A stretch of DNA of 64,000 nucleotides from JAHECW01 sp036351195. GTDB lineage: Bacteria; Acidobacteriota; Thermoanaerobaculia; Thermoanaerobaculales; Sulfomarinibacteraceae. Position numbers and translations under genes: made by a program. Location of the stretch: positions 108,838 to 172,837 of the forward strand of contig JAZBOQ010000050.1 in assembly GCA_036351195.1 (NCBI GenBank), given 5' to 3'. The notes under the pieces are model-generated. The model did no database searches, was not told the DNA's origin, and saw only the letters and a list, made by a program, of their open reading frames with translations. Shown piece by piece: positions 35,240 to 46,857 of the stretch; position 1 is the stretch's first letter, and every line of letters begins with the position of its first letter.

Positions 35240-36526
35240 ATGGATCACTGGGCCGAGCTTCAGCCGCACTTGCAGCAGCTTCTCGGGGCCGAGGACTACA
35301 GTACCTGGATCGAACCTCTCGAGGTGGCTGCGGCCGGCAACGCATCCTTGTCTCTCGCGTGTGACAACGCCATTGTCGCCGAATGGGTGCGCGACCACCT
35401 CCTGCGGGACATCGAGACCGTGGCGAGATCCCGATTCGGGCCCGACTTCCGGGTCATGATCGCGCCCCGCAGCGAGGAGCCGCCGACAACGAAGGAACCC
35501 GATCATCCCGTCACGGGCCTTCCCTTCGCCTCGGCCTTCACGTTCGAGCGCTTCGTTCAAGGCTCTTCGAACCAGTTCGCCGCCGCCGCTGCCGAAGCGG
35601 TGGCTGATCGTCCGGGCAAAGCTTACAACCCGCTGTACATCTACGGCGGTTCCGGGCTCGGCAAGACCCACCTCCTGCACGCCATCGCCCACCGCGTCAT
35701 CGCCGCCGACCCCCAGAGCAAGGTCACCTACATGACCACCGAGCAGTTCGTCAACGAACTCATCAACTGCATCCGCCGCCAACAGATGGAGGCCTTCCGC
35801 CAGACCTTCCGGTCGGTCGACGTTCTCCTCCTCGACGACATCCAGTTCATCGCCGGTAAGGAACGAACGCAGGAAGAGTTCTTCCACACCTTCAACACGC
35901 TTCAGTCCACCGGCCGACAGGTCGTCTTCACGTCCGACGCACGCCCGGCTGACATTCCGGGTCTCGAGGAGCGTCTCCGCTCCCGCTTTCTCCAAGGCCT
36001 CATCGCCGACATCCAACCGCCGGACCTGGAAACCCGATGCGCCATTCTCCGTGAGAAGGCCCGGGCCATCGGCTGGGAGCTCCCCGAGGACACCGTCCTC
36101 TTCATCTCGCGCCGGGTCCAAAAAAACGTTCGCGAGCTCGAGGGCTGCCTCAACCGGACCGTCGCTTACGCCCAGCTGAAAAACACCAGGATCACAGTGG
36201 ACGTGGTCCGCATGGCCCTCTTCGAGCTCCTTCCGGACGAGCGCGAGACCACGCCTCAGGACATCATTCGCTTCGTCGCTCAGCACTACGGCATCCGTGT
36301 CGCCGACCTCAAAGGACGATCGAACCGTCGCTCCATCGCCCTGCCCCGACAGGTCGCCATGTTTCTCGTCCGCGACATTCTCGATCTCAGCTTCCCCGAG
36401 ATCGGCAAGATCTTCTCGAAGCATCACTCCACCGTGATGTACGCCGTCGACACGATCTCCAAAGCGCGGCTTTCGAACCCCGATTTCGACGCCACGCTGA
36501 CCTCGTTTCGCGAGCATTTCTCCTAG
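35240..36526 (+). CDS. dnaA: chromosomal replication initiator protein DnaA
   Basis: Initiator ATPase of 428 residues. Domain I is about 1-75, with a short linker after it. The AAA+ domain has Walker A at 136-143 (GGSGLGKT) and Walker B at 196-200 (LLLDD). The C-terminal DNA-binding domain has the signature KHHSTVMYAVDTI. The ATG at 35240 has no Shine-Dalgarno. Divergent from rpmH and followed by a DnaA-box cluster and dnaN. Confidence 0.98.
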   Translation: MDHWAELQPHLQQLLGAEDYSTWIEPLEVAAAGNASLSLACDNAIVAEWVRDHLLRDIETVARSRFGPDFRVMIAPRSEEPPTTKEPDHPVTGLPFASAFTFERFVQGSSNQFAAAAAEAVADRPGKAYNPLYIYGGSGLGKTHLLHAIAHRVIAADPQSKVTYMTTEQFVNELINCIRRQQMEAFRQTFRSVDVLLLDDIQFIAGKERTQEEFFHTFNTLQSTGRQVVFTSDARPADIPGLEERLRSRFLQGLIADIQPPDLETRCAILREKARAIGWELPEDTVLFISRRVQKNVRELEGCLNRTVAYAQLKNTRITVDVVRMALFELLPDERETTPQDIIRFVAQHYGIRVADLKGRSNRRSIALPRQVAMFLVRDILDLSFPEIGKIFSKHHSTVMYAVDTISKARLSNPDFDATLTSFREHFS

Positions 36527-36759
36527 CTGCTGCGGCGCGTTTCTTCCACAGGGCACGGGTGGTGGGATGTGGAATCGTGTGGATCAGCTGTGGAATCCAC
36601 AGCCGCCCACAGCTCGTCCACAACCCGTCCGGTGATCCAGCTTGTTGAATTCGTTCGACTTGGCTTCGTTTTCCTACTTTTCCACCGGCTCGACGACGAT
36701 GATTGTCTATGCTATATTTCGACCTGCTCGATACTTAGTCCTCGTCGAAAGGCTCCCAG
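36527..36759. other. candidate replication origin oriC
   Basis: The 233-base dnaA-dnaN gap has a cluster of DnaA-box-like 9-mers: TCTTCCACA at 36542, TGTGGAATC at 36568, TGTGGATCA at 36578 (one mismatch from consensus), TGTGGAATC at 36589, GAATCCACA at 36593 and TCGTCCACA at 36614. Three of them start 10-11 bases apart, and 36589-36601 is a perfect palindrome. The right half is unusually AT/T-rich for this genome (about 36645-36690 and 36700-36735), a possible unwinding element. TGCTATATT (36709-36717) may also be an extended -10 for dnaN. Confidence 0.85.
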
Positions 36760-37863
36760 ATGGAACTGAAACTGCAGCGGAACCTCGTGCTTCAGGAGCT
36801 TTCCATCCTCCAAGGGGTGGTGGAGCACCGAACGACGATTCCCATTCTCTCGAGCATCCTTGCCGAGACCGCAGAGGCGAGCCTTCGCATGGTTGCCACC
36901 GATCTCGACATGACGATCATGACCGACTGTCCCGCAGTGGTTCACGGTGGCGGTCGAATCACCCTCGAAAGCCGGGTTTTCCAGAGTCTCGTGCGCTCCC
37001 TTCCGGAAGAGGAGTTTTCGCTCAGGCTGGATGGTGACTCGGTGGAGATCATCAGCGGCCGCTTCAAGTCGCGGATGGCGGTGGCGGATCCTTCGGAGTA
37101 CCCCACCATCCCAGAGGTGCCGCCCAACGGTGACTACTCGCTGCCGCTGGACTTGTTCCAGCTCATGCTCGACCGGGTGGCGTTTTCCATCACCAAGGAC
37201 GATCCGAAGTTCCAGCTCAACGGGGCGCTGGTCAAGCTGCTCCCCGGAGAGATCGAAATCGCAGCCACCGACGGCCACCGCTTGGCCGTCGTTCGCGCCA
37301 AAGCCCCCGACGGCCAGCCGCCGTTCGAGCAGCAGCTTTTTCCGCGCAAGCTTCTCGCGGAGTTCGCCCGCTTCGGCGACGAGAGCGTCGATCTCTCGGC
37401 CGGCGACAATCATCTCGGTTTTCGCATGGGGGAGCGGACCCTGGTTTCCCGAATCGTCGAGCTGAGGTTCCCGCAGTACGAGCGGGTGATCGTTCGCGAC
37501 AATCCCTCCCGGGCCCGGATCGACCGCAAGGATTTTCTGGCTTCGTTGCGGCGGGTGAGCCTCATGGCCCACGAGAAGGCGCGCGGCGTGCGGTTCCGTT
37601 TCGATCCCTCCGGCGAGCTGACCCTGGTTTCCATCGGTTACGAGAAGGGCAGCGCCGAGGAAACGCTGGCGGTGAGCTTTCAGGGCGACGGCATGGAGAT
37701 CGCGCTCAACGCCCAGTACGTCATCGATGTGCTGCAGACCCTCGAGTGCCCGACAGTGGAGCTCCAGCTCAAGGACGGGAACACCCAGTGCGTTCTCGTT
37801 CCCGTGGATGACGACCCCCGGCTCGAGGAGTACATCTACGTCCTGATGCCCATGCGCCTGTGA
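36760..37863 (+). CDS. dnaN: DNA polymerase III beta subunit (sliding clamp)
   Basis: Ring clamp protein of 367 residues with three repeated clamp domains. Recognisable parts are LSSILAETAEASLRMVATDLDMTI in domain 1, the central IAATDGHRLAVVRA, and the C-terminal VLVPVDDDP...YVLMPMRL which forms the partner-binding pocket. The ATG at 36760 has only a modest upstream AAAGG. It follows the origin candidate and precedes recF. Confidence 0.98.
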   Translation: MELKLQRNLVLQELSILQGVVEHRTTIPILSSILAETAEASLRMVATDLDMTIMTDCPAVVHGGGRITLESRVFQSLVRSLPEEEFSLRLDGDSVEIISGRFKSRMAVADPSEYPTIPEVPPNGDYSLPLDLFQLMLDRVAFSITKDDPKFQLNGALVKLLPGEIEIAATDGHRLAVVRAKAPDGQPPFEQQLFPRKLLAEFARFGDESVDLSAGDNHLGFRMGERTLVSRIVELRFPQYERVIVRDNPSRARIDRKDFLASLRRVSLMAHEKARGVRFRFDPSGELTLVSIGYEKGSAEETLAVSFQGDGMEIALNAQYVIDVLQTLECPTVELQLKDGNTQCVLVPVDDDPRLEEYIYVLMPMRL

Positions 37864-37936
37864 TTCGTCGACCGGCAACGGTGGGATCCCAACAAGCAGC
37901 GGCGGCGCCGGACGTTCTCGAGGCGGGGTGACGCCG

Positions 37937-39053
37937 ATGCACCTTCAGGAGATCAGGGCCCAGGGTTTCCGAAACCTCGAGGGAGGCCGGGTGGCGTTTC
38001 ATCCGCGCGGCAACCTCATCACCGGAGCGAACGGTCAGGGCAAGACGAATCTCCTCGAGGCGGTGACGGTTCTCGGGAACCTCCGTTCCTTCCGGACCCC
38101 GGCCATGCGGCGGGTGGTCCGCCAGGGTGAGGGAGAGTTCCTTCTCGAAGGTGTGGTGGAAACCGCAGCGGGACCGGTGCGGCTGGCCCAGCAGGTGACG
38201 CCGGGGCCGCCGGTGCGCCGGGTGATGTCGGCGGCCGGCGCACCGGTGGACATGGCCGGATACCTGGAGATCTTTCCGGTGGTTGCCCTCAGCGGGGCGG
38301 ATCGCGATCTGGTGAGCGGCGTCCCGGCGTCCCGGCGGAGCTTCCTCGACCGCTTCGCTTTTCTTCTCGAAAAAGAGTACTTTCAAGAGATTCGAGAGTA
38401 TCGGAGAATTCTTCGCCAGAGAAACGCAGCCCTGGTCTCGCCCGTCGCGGATGATGAGATGCGGATCTGGGAAGAACGGCTGGCGGCCGCCGCGGCGCTG
38501 GTGGTCCACCGCCGCCGGCTGGCCTGTCGCCACCTCGTCGCCGGGTTCGGGCCGATCTATGAGGTTCTTCGGAGCGATGGCTTTCCCGATGTGGCGGTGG
38601 CCTATCGTGGCGAATCTGGTCTCGAACCGGCTGAGAAGGTGCAGGAGGTAGAAGAATACTACCGAAAACGGTATAATGAGACGCGGACGCGAGACCGACG
38701 GACGGGGTTCACGAGCGAGGGGCCGCACCGGCATGATCTGGCCCTTCGCGCCAATGGAAGAACGGTCCGTCACGTTCTCAGCTCCGGTCAGATCAAAGTG
38801 GTTGCGGCTGCCCTGAGACTCGCGTCATTGAAACAGGTCGAAAGAGAACGAGGTGAGCTTCTTCCGGTCATCATCGACGATGTCGACGCCGAGTTGGACT
38901 CGGCCGTGATGACGCGTCTGATCGAGTATCTGGATGGCGAAAGACAGCTCTTTTTGTCGAGTGCGGATGCCGAAATTCTCGGCAGGCTCGCAGTCGGTTC
39001 GGGTCGGATCGACATCTCGAACGGTGCGGTGATCGATCCGGCGGGAGAAGCCC

Positions 39054-39076
<23 letters not shown>
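37937..39076 (+). CDS. recF: DNA replication and repair protein RecF
   Basis: SMC-like ATPase of 379 residues used in gap repair and RecA loading. Walker A is GANGQGKT at about 30-37, the ABC signature is VLSSGQIKVVAAALRLA, and Walker B is PVIIDDVDAELD. A GTG three codons earlier (37928) is an alternative; the ATG has GGGGTG upstream and matches the family N-terminus. The gene overlaps gyrB by 23 bases. Confidence 0.96.
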
Positions 39077-41444
<2,368 letters not shown>

Positions 41445-43970
41445 ATGAGCAGCGACACACGAGCCCCGGACGGCGAGCGTCGGCCCATCACCATTGAGGA
41501 CGAGCTGCGGAGCTCCTACCTCGACTACGCCATGTCGGTGATCATCGGCCGAGCCCTTCCCGATGTTCGCGATGGACTCAAACCCGTCCACCGGCGGATC
41601 CTCTTCGGCATGCTCGAGGGCGGCAACACCGCGTCTCGGGCCCACAAGAAATCGGCGCGAATCGTCGGCGACGTCATGGGAAAGTACCACCCGCACGGCG
41701 ATCAGGCGATCTACGACACCATCGTCCGCATGGCGCAGGACTTCTCCATGCGCTACACCCTGGTGGACGGCCAGGGGAACTTCGGCTCGGTGGACGGCGA
41801 CTCCGCCGCGGCCATGCGCTACACCGAGATCCGAATGACCCGGCTCGCCGAGGAGATGCTCGGGGACGACATCTCCAAGGACACCGTCGACTGGACGCCG
41901 AACTACGACGGGTCGATGGCCGAGCCGACGGTGCTGCCGGCGCGCTTCCCCAACCTTCTGGTCAACGGGTCGGCGGGCATCGCCGTCGGCATGGCGACCA
42001 ACATTCCGCCGCACAACCTCTCCGAGATCATCGACGGCACCGTGGCGCTGATCCGCGACCCCGACCGCTCCATCGATGAGTTGATGGAGACGATTCCCGG
42101 TCCGGACTTCCCCACCGCGGGCTTCATCCACGGGAAGCGAGGCATCTACGACGCCTACACAACGGGCCGGGGCATCATTCAGATGCGTGCCCGGGCCGCC
42201 ATCCGTGAGCCGGAAAAAGGCCGCCGCGCGGCGATCATCGTTCACGAACTCCCGTACCAGGTGAACAAGGCCCGCCTGGTGGAGCAGATCGCATCATTGG
42301 TGCAGGCGAAGCGCCTCGAGGGCATCGCCGATCTCCGAGACGAGTCCGATCGCGACGGCATCCGCCTGCTCATCGAGCTCAAACGCGACGCCGTGCCCGA
42401 GGTCGTGCTCAACAACCTTTACAAGCTCACCCAGATGCAGGCGACCTTCGGGATCATCCTGCTCGGCGTGCTCAACAACCAGCCCAAGATCTTCAACCTC
42501 AAGGAGCTGCTCTCCAACTTCATCGACCACCGCAAGGAGGTCATCGTCCGGCGCACCGAGTTCGATCTGGCCCGGGCGAGGGAGCGGGCCCACATCCTGG
42601 AAGGGCTGGTCATCGCGCTCGACCATCTGGACGAGGTCATCAAGCTGATCCGGGCCGCCGCCGACCCGGCCGCCGCGCGAACCGGCCTGATGGAGAACTT
42701 CGGCCTTTCCCAGAAGCAGGCGCAGGCGATCCTCGACATGCGGCTGCAGCGCCTCACCGGTCTCGAGCGGGACAAGATCGTCGACGAGTACGCCGAGCTG
42801 AAGAAGACCATCGCCCATCTCGAAGCCGTGCTCGGCTCGGAAGCGATGATCGACGATATCGTGGTGGACGAGCTCGAGGAGCTCAAGGCCACCTACGGCG
42901 ACGAACGGCGGACCGAGATCGTCGCCGACCTCGGAGACCTCTCCATCGAGGATCTCATTGCCGAGGAGGACATGGTCATCACCGTCTCCCGGGACGGCTA
43001 CATCAAACGTTCCGCAGTCTCGGTCTACCGCGCTCAGCGGCGCGGAGGCCGGGGTCGTCGAGGGATGGCCACCAAAGCCGAAGACGAGGTGTGGAAACTC
43101 TTTGTCGCATCAACCCATGCCGCGATGCTCTTCTTCACCTCGTCGGGCCGGGTGTTCGCCCGCAAGGTCCACGAACTGCCCGATATCGGGCCGGCAGCGC
43201 GCGGCCGGGCGCTGGTCAACCTTCTGCAGCTCGACAAGGACGAGCGCGTTACGGCGCTCTTGGCGGTTCGAGATTTTGCCGACAACCCGGACGCGTTTCT
43301 CTTCTTCGCCACCCGCCAGGGCCGAGTCAAACGGACGCCCCTCAAGGACTACGCGAACATCCGGAAGAATGGGCTCCGCGCGGTGGTCATCAACGAGGGC
43401 GACGATCTGCTCTCGGTGCAGCTCACCAACGGCGCGAGCCAGGTCTTCATGGGGACCCACCTCGGCATGGGGATCCGGTTCCCGGAGAACGATGTGCGAT
43501 CCATGGGACGGGTGACGGCCGGTGTTCGCGGGATCAACCTGCGCACAAACGACTTCGTCGAAGAGGTGGCGACCATCGATCCTGAGGATGACCACGACAT
43601 TCTCGTGGTCACCGACCTCGGGTTCGGCAAACGAACGGCGGTCTCTGAGTTCCGGCTTCAGGGCCGGGGCGGCTACGGGGTCGCGCTGATCAAGCTGACG
43701 GGCAAGAGCGGCAACGTCGTCGGGATGCACCACGTTCGCGAGGAGGACGAGCTCCTCCTGGTTACCGAGGGCGGAATACTGATTCGGATGCACATCTCCG
43801 AGATCCGGCGGATTGGCCGCGCCACCCAGGGTGTCCGCCTGATCCGCCTCGATGAAGGAGATCGCGTGGTCTCGGTGGCGGTCACCGGGCCCGACGGCGA
43901 CGGCGACGAAATCCTGGACGAGACGGGCGGGGGAGCCGACGACGAATCCGACGCCGCCGAGGAAAGCTGA
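41445..43970 (+). CDS. gyrA: DNA gyrase subunit A
   Basis: Cleavage and wrapping subunit of 841 residues. The catalytic tyrosine is Y126 in AAAMRYTEIR. The C-terminal beta-pinwheel carries the GyrA box QRRGGRG at 531-537, which marks gyrase over topoisomerase IV. The tail is acidic (DGDGDE, DDESDAAEES). In the quinolone region HPHGDQAIYD the position of E. coli Ser83 is Gln. It starts right after the gyrB stop. Confidence 0.98.
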   Translation: MSSDTRAPDGERRPITIEDELRSSYLDYAMSVIIGRALPDVRDGLKPVHRRILFGMLEGGNTASRAHKKSARIVGDVMGKYHPHGDQAIYDTIVRMAQDFSMRYTLVDGQGNFGSVDGDSAAAMRYTEIRMTRLAEEMLGDDISKDTVDWTPNYDGSMAEPTVLPARFPNLLVNGSAGIAVGMATNIPPHNLSEIIDGTVALIRDPDRSIDELMETIPGPDFPTAGFIHGKRGIYDAYTTGRGIIQMRARAAIREPEKGRRAAIIVHELPYQVNKARLVEQIASLVQAKRLEGIADLRDESDRDGIRLLIELKRDAVPEVVLNNLYKLTQMQATFGIILLGVLNNQPKIFNLKELLSNFIDHRKEVIVRRTEFDLARARERAHILEGLVIALDHLDEVIKLIRAAADPAAARTGLMENFGLSQKQAQAILDMRLQRLTGLERDKIVDEYAELKKTIAHLEAVLGSEAMIDDIVVDELEELKATYGDERRTEIVADLGDLSIEDLIAEEDMVITVSRDGYIKRSAVSVYRAQRRGGRGRRGMATKAEDEVWKLFVASTHAAMLFFTSSGRVFARKVHELPDIGPAARGRALVNLLQLDKDERVTALLAVRDFADNPDAFLFFATRQGRVKRTPLKDYANIRKNGLRAVVINEGDDLLSVQLTNGASQVFMGTHLGMGIRFPENDVRSMGRVTAGVRGINLRTNDFVEEVATIDPEDDHDILVVTDLGFGKRTAVSEFRLQGRGGYGVALIKLTGKSGNVVGMHHVREEDELLLVTEGGILIRMHISEIRRIGRATQGVRLIRLDEGDRVVSVAVTGPDGDGDEILDETGGGADDESDAAEES

Positions 43971-43994
43971 CGGCAGGGGAACGGACCGGGCCGC

Positions 43995-44552
43995 GTGACC
44001 CGCGCCGGAGGGCTCGACCCCGGACCGATCCGAGCTGCCCTGCTGATTCACCAGGAGGGCGTCTTGGCGGTCATCGCTCTGATCGGCCTTCACTTCACGT
44101 CAGGCGGCATCGCCGGCGGACTGATGGCGCGGGGTCCGTGGGCCTGGAGCATCGCGGTCGGAGCGGCGAGCGGCGCAACGTGCGTTGTGCTGCTCTGGTC
44201 GTTGCGAGAGATCCCGCCACTGCGCCGACTGGAGGCCTGGCAACGGCGGATTGTCGGGGGGTGGACCGCCACCGATGCGTTCTGCGTCGCGCTGGTCTCG
44301 GGGCTGGCGGAAGAGGCGCTCTTGCGCGCCCTGCTCCAGCCGTTGATCGGGCTCCTGCCGGCCGCGGCGCTCTTCGCGGCGCTCCACGTGGTGCCCGATC
44401 GGCGGCTGTGGCTGTGGCCGGTCTTCGCCCTCGGGTGCGGGCTGGGCCTAGGGGTGCTTTTCGATGAGTTCGGCTTCCCGGCAGCGGCGGCGGCGCACGT
44501 GCTGATCAACGGCGTGGCGCTGCTCCGTCTCCGCGGCGAAGGCGGCGGCTGA
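43995..44552 (+). CDS. CPBP-family intramembrane metalloprotease (CAAX protease-like)
   Basis: Small membrane protein of 185 residues with about five hydrophobic segments. The three ABI/CPBP motifs are all present: E106-E107-xxx-R111, F127-xxx-H131, and H168-xxx-N172. These build the glutamate/histidine active site inside the membrane. The start is GTG at 43995. Substrate unknown; such proteases act on prenylated proteins, bacteriocins or signalling proteins. It follows gyrA by 24 bases and may be co-transcribed with it. Confidence 0.9.
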   Translation: MTRAGGLDPGPIRAALLIHQEGVLAVIALIGLHFTSGGIAGGLMARGPWAWSIAVGAASGATCVVLLWSLREIPPLRRLEAWQRRIVGGWTATDAFCVALVSGLAEEALLRALLQPLIGLLPAAALFAALHVVPDRRLWLWPVFALGCGLGLGVLFDEFGFPAAAAAHVLINGVALLRLRGEGGG

Positions 44553-44620
44553 GCGCGGGTTTTCGGGCAGATGCGGGTGTACAATCACCGCGGGTGAGCC
44601 CGGGCGCCCGGAGGTGCAAG

Positions 44621-45508
44621 ATGACACAGAACGAAGATCAGTTTCGCGTCAAGGTCGGTTTGGCGGAGATGCTCAAGGGGGGTGTGATCCTCGATGTCAC
44701 CACCGCCGAGCAGGCCACGATCGCCGAAGACGCCGGAGCGGCCGCTGTGATGGCATTGGAGCGGGTTCCCGCCGACATTCGAGCCCAGGGCGGCGTGGCC
44801 CGGATGGCATCCATCGAGAAGATCGTCGAGATTCAGGAGCGCGTGTCCATACCGGTGATGGCCAAGATCCGCATCGGCCACGTCGTCGAGGCCCAGATGC
44901 TGCAGAGCCTCGAGGTGGACTTCATCGACGAAAGCGAGGTCCTGACGCCCGCCGACGAGGAGAATCACGTCAACAAACACGGTTTCACCGTGCCCTTCGT
45001 CTGCGGCTGCCGGAACATCGGCGAAGCGCTGCGCCGGGTGGGCGAAGGCGCGGCGATGATCCGCACCAAGGGAGAGGCCGGCTCCGGCGACATCGTCGAA
45101 GCCGTCCGCCACCTGCGGGCCGTGAAGCGCGGCATCAAGACCCTTACCATTCTCGACGAGCACGAGCTGATGGCGGAGGCCAAGAAGCTTGGTGCGCCGT
45201 ACGAAATGCTGCGATTCGTGGCCGACAACGGGCGCCTCCCGGTACCGAACTTCGCCGCCGGCGGTGTCGCCACCCCGGCTGACGCGGCGCTGTGCATGAG
45301 TCTCGGCGCCGAGGCGGTCTTCGTCGGCTCGGGCGTCTTCAAGTCCGACGATCCGGCGCCTCGGGCCCGGGCCATCGTCGAGGCCGTGACTCATTGGCAG
45401 GATCCGGCCAAGCTCGTGGAGATCTCCCGTGGCCTCGCCGACGCCATGTCGGGTCTGGAAGCCAGCAAGCTCACCTCCGAGGAGATGCTTTCACGCCGAG
45501 GGTGGTGA
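44621..45508 (+). CDS. pdxS: pyridoxal 5'-phosphate synthase lyase subunit PdxS
   Basis: TIM-barrel synthase subunit of 295 residues that makes pyridoxal phosphate from ribose 5-phosphate, glyceraldehyde 3-phosphate and PdxT-derived ammonia. Conserved segments are KGGVILDVTTAEQA, ALERVPADIR, MAKIRIGH, and the phosphate-site NFAAGGVATPADAAL. GGAGG lies five bases before the ATG at 44621; the frame upstream of it is not conserved. A TACAAT with an upstream TG at 44580 is a candidate -10. It is coupled to pdxT by TGATG. Confidence 0.97.
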   Translation: MTQNEDQFRVKVGLAEMLKGGVILDVTTAEQATIAEDAGAAAVMALERVPADIRAQGGVARMASIEKIVEIQERVSIPVMAKIRIGHVVEAQMLQSLEVDFIDESEVLTPADEENHVNKHGFTVPFVCGCRNIGEALRRVGEGAAMIRTKGEAGSGDIVEAVRHLRAVKRGIKTLTILDEHELMAEAKKLGAPYEMLRFVADNGRLPVPNFAAGGVATPADAALCMSLGAEAVFVGSGVFKSDDPAPRARAIVEAVTHWQDPAKLVEISRGLADAMSGLEASKLTSEEMLSRRGW

Positions 45509-46089
45509 TGCACTGCGGCGTCCTCGGGCTGCAGGGAGACTGGGCGGCCCACGCCGCCGTGCTGCGCGGCCTGGGCGCGGAGACTTCCGTGGTGCGGACC
45601 GCTGTCGAGCTGGCGGCGGTGGATGCCCTCGTGCTCCCGGGGGGAGAGTCCACCGCCATGCTCACGCTCATGGAAGCCGATGGCCTGGACGAGAAGATCC
45701 GTGATCGTGTCGAGGCCGGCATGCCGGTGCTCGCAACCTGCGCTGGGGTGATTCTGCTCGCTCGAGCGACCCGCCCCGCCCAGAGAAGCCTCGGACTGCT
45801 CGACTGCGACGTGGAGCGCAACGCCTACGGTCGCCAGGTCCACTCCACGGTGGCCGAGATCGAGCTTGCCGACGAGTTCGCAACCGCGGCCCGGATGGAG
45901 GCGGTCTTCATTCGCGCCCCGAGGATCACCCGAATCGGACCGGCGGTGGCGGTGCTCGGGCGCCTCGGGCAGGACCCTGTCCTGGTCCGCCAAGGGCGGA
46001 TCATCGCGGCGACCTTCCACCCCGAGCTCACCGACGACGAAAGGATCCACCGTCTTCTGGTGGACGAGGAGGCAGATCGTGGCCCATGA
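45508..46089 (+). CDS. pdxT: pyridoxal 5'-phosphate synthase glutaminase subunit PdxT
   Basis: Class I glutamine amidotransferase of 193 residues that supplies ammonia to PdxS. The oxyanion motif is LPGGEST (45-49 for GGEST), the nucleophile is C78 (ATCAGVILLA) and the charge relay is H171 and E173. The ATG shares one base with the pdxS stop. The 3' end contains the Shine-Dalgarno and GTG start of the following crotonase gene. Confidence 0.97.
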   Translation: MHCGVLGLQGDWAAHAAVLRGLGAETSVVRTAVELAAVDALVLPGGESTAMLTLMEADGLDEKIRDRVEAGMPVLATCAGVILLARATRPAQRSLGLLDCDVERNAYGRQVHSTVAEIELADEFATAARMEAVFIRAPRITRIGPAVAVLGRLGQDPVLVRQGRIIAATFHPELTDDERIHRLLVDEEADRGP

Positions 46090-46840
46090 GCTGGTGCTTC
46101 GCAACGATGTCAACGGCGTCCATTACCTGGTCATGAACCATGGTCCCAATGCCCTCAATCCGGAGCTCATGGATGCCCTGTCGGCAGCCCTCGCAGAGCT
46201 TCGCGAGAACGGAGCACCACCAGTCCTGCTGACCTCGGCCCACGGGATGCTGTTCAGCCCGGGCTGGGACCTCAAGCGCCTCGCCGGCGCCGATCGGCCG
46301 GAGGTCGCCGATTTCTTGGCGCGATTCAACCGGCTAGTGGTCGACCTTTTCAGTTATCCGGCGCCCACCGGGGCGGCCATCGGCGGCCACGCCGTCGCCG
46401 GCGGCTGTCTGCTCGCCCTGTGCTGTGATCTGCGGATCATGGCGGTGGGCCGGCCCAGGATCGGGCTCAGCGAGCTCAACCTCGGCGTCCCGATTCCGGC
46501 GTCGAGTGTGCTCATGCTTCGGCGCCGTCTGGCGCCGAATGTCTTGGAAGAGCTGGTGGTGGGTGGTGACGGCTGCAACGCCGAACGAGCCCGGAGGTTG
46601 GGTTTCGTCCACCGCACCGCGGAGCTCAAGCTGGTGGTGGCCAAGACCGACCGCGAGCTCACCCGCCTGGCGTCCAAACCACCCAAGGCCTTTGCCGCCA
46701 CCAAGAGGTTCCTTCTCAGCGAGACCTGGGAGAGGATGGCCCGCCCGGAGCCGGAGGAAGACGGAGCGTTCATCGATTGCTGGTTCTCCCCGGAGACCCA
46801 GCAGCGCCTCGCGGTCACGGTGGAGCGTCTGGGCGGCTGA
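46079..46840 (+). CDS. enoyl-CoA hydratase/isomerase family protein
   Basis: Crotonase-fold protein of 253 residues. Conserved parts are the N-terminal MNHGPNALNPELMDAL, the oxyanion-hole segment AAIGGHAVAGGCLLALCCDLRIM, and the helix SELNLGVPIP. The position of the second catalytic glutamate of true hydratases is not obvious, so isomerase or other activity is possible. The start is GTG at 46079 with GGAGG eight bases upstream, inside pdxT. This overlap suggests translation together with pdxST. Confidence 0.88.
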   Translation: MAHELVLRNDVNGVHYLVMNHGPNALNPELMDALSAALAELRENGAPPVLLTSAHGMLFSPGWDLKRLAGADRPEVADFLARFNRLVVDLFSYPAPTGAAIGGHAVAGGCLLALCCDLRIMAVGRPRIGLSELNLGVPIPASSVLMLRRRLAPNVLEELVVGGDGCNAERARRLGFVHRTAELKLVVAKTDRELTRLASKPPKAFAATKRFLLSETWERMARPEPEEDGAFIDCWFSPETQQRLAVTVERLGG

Positions 46841-46857
46841 TCGAACCGCCCCGAACC

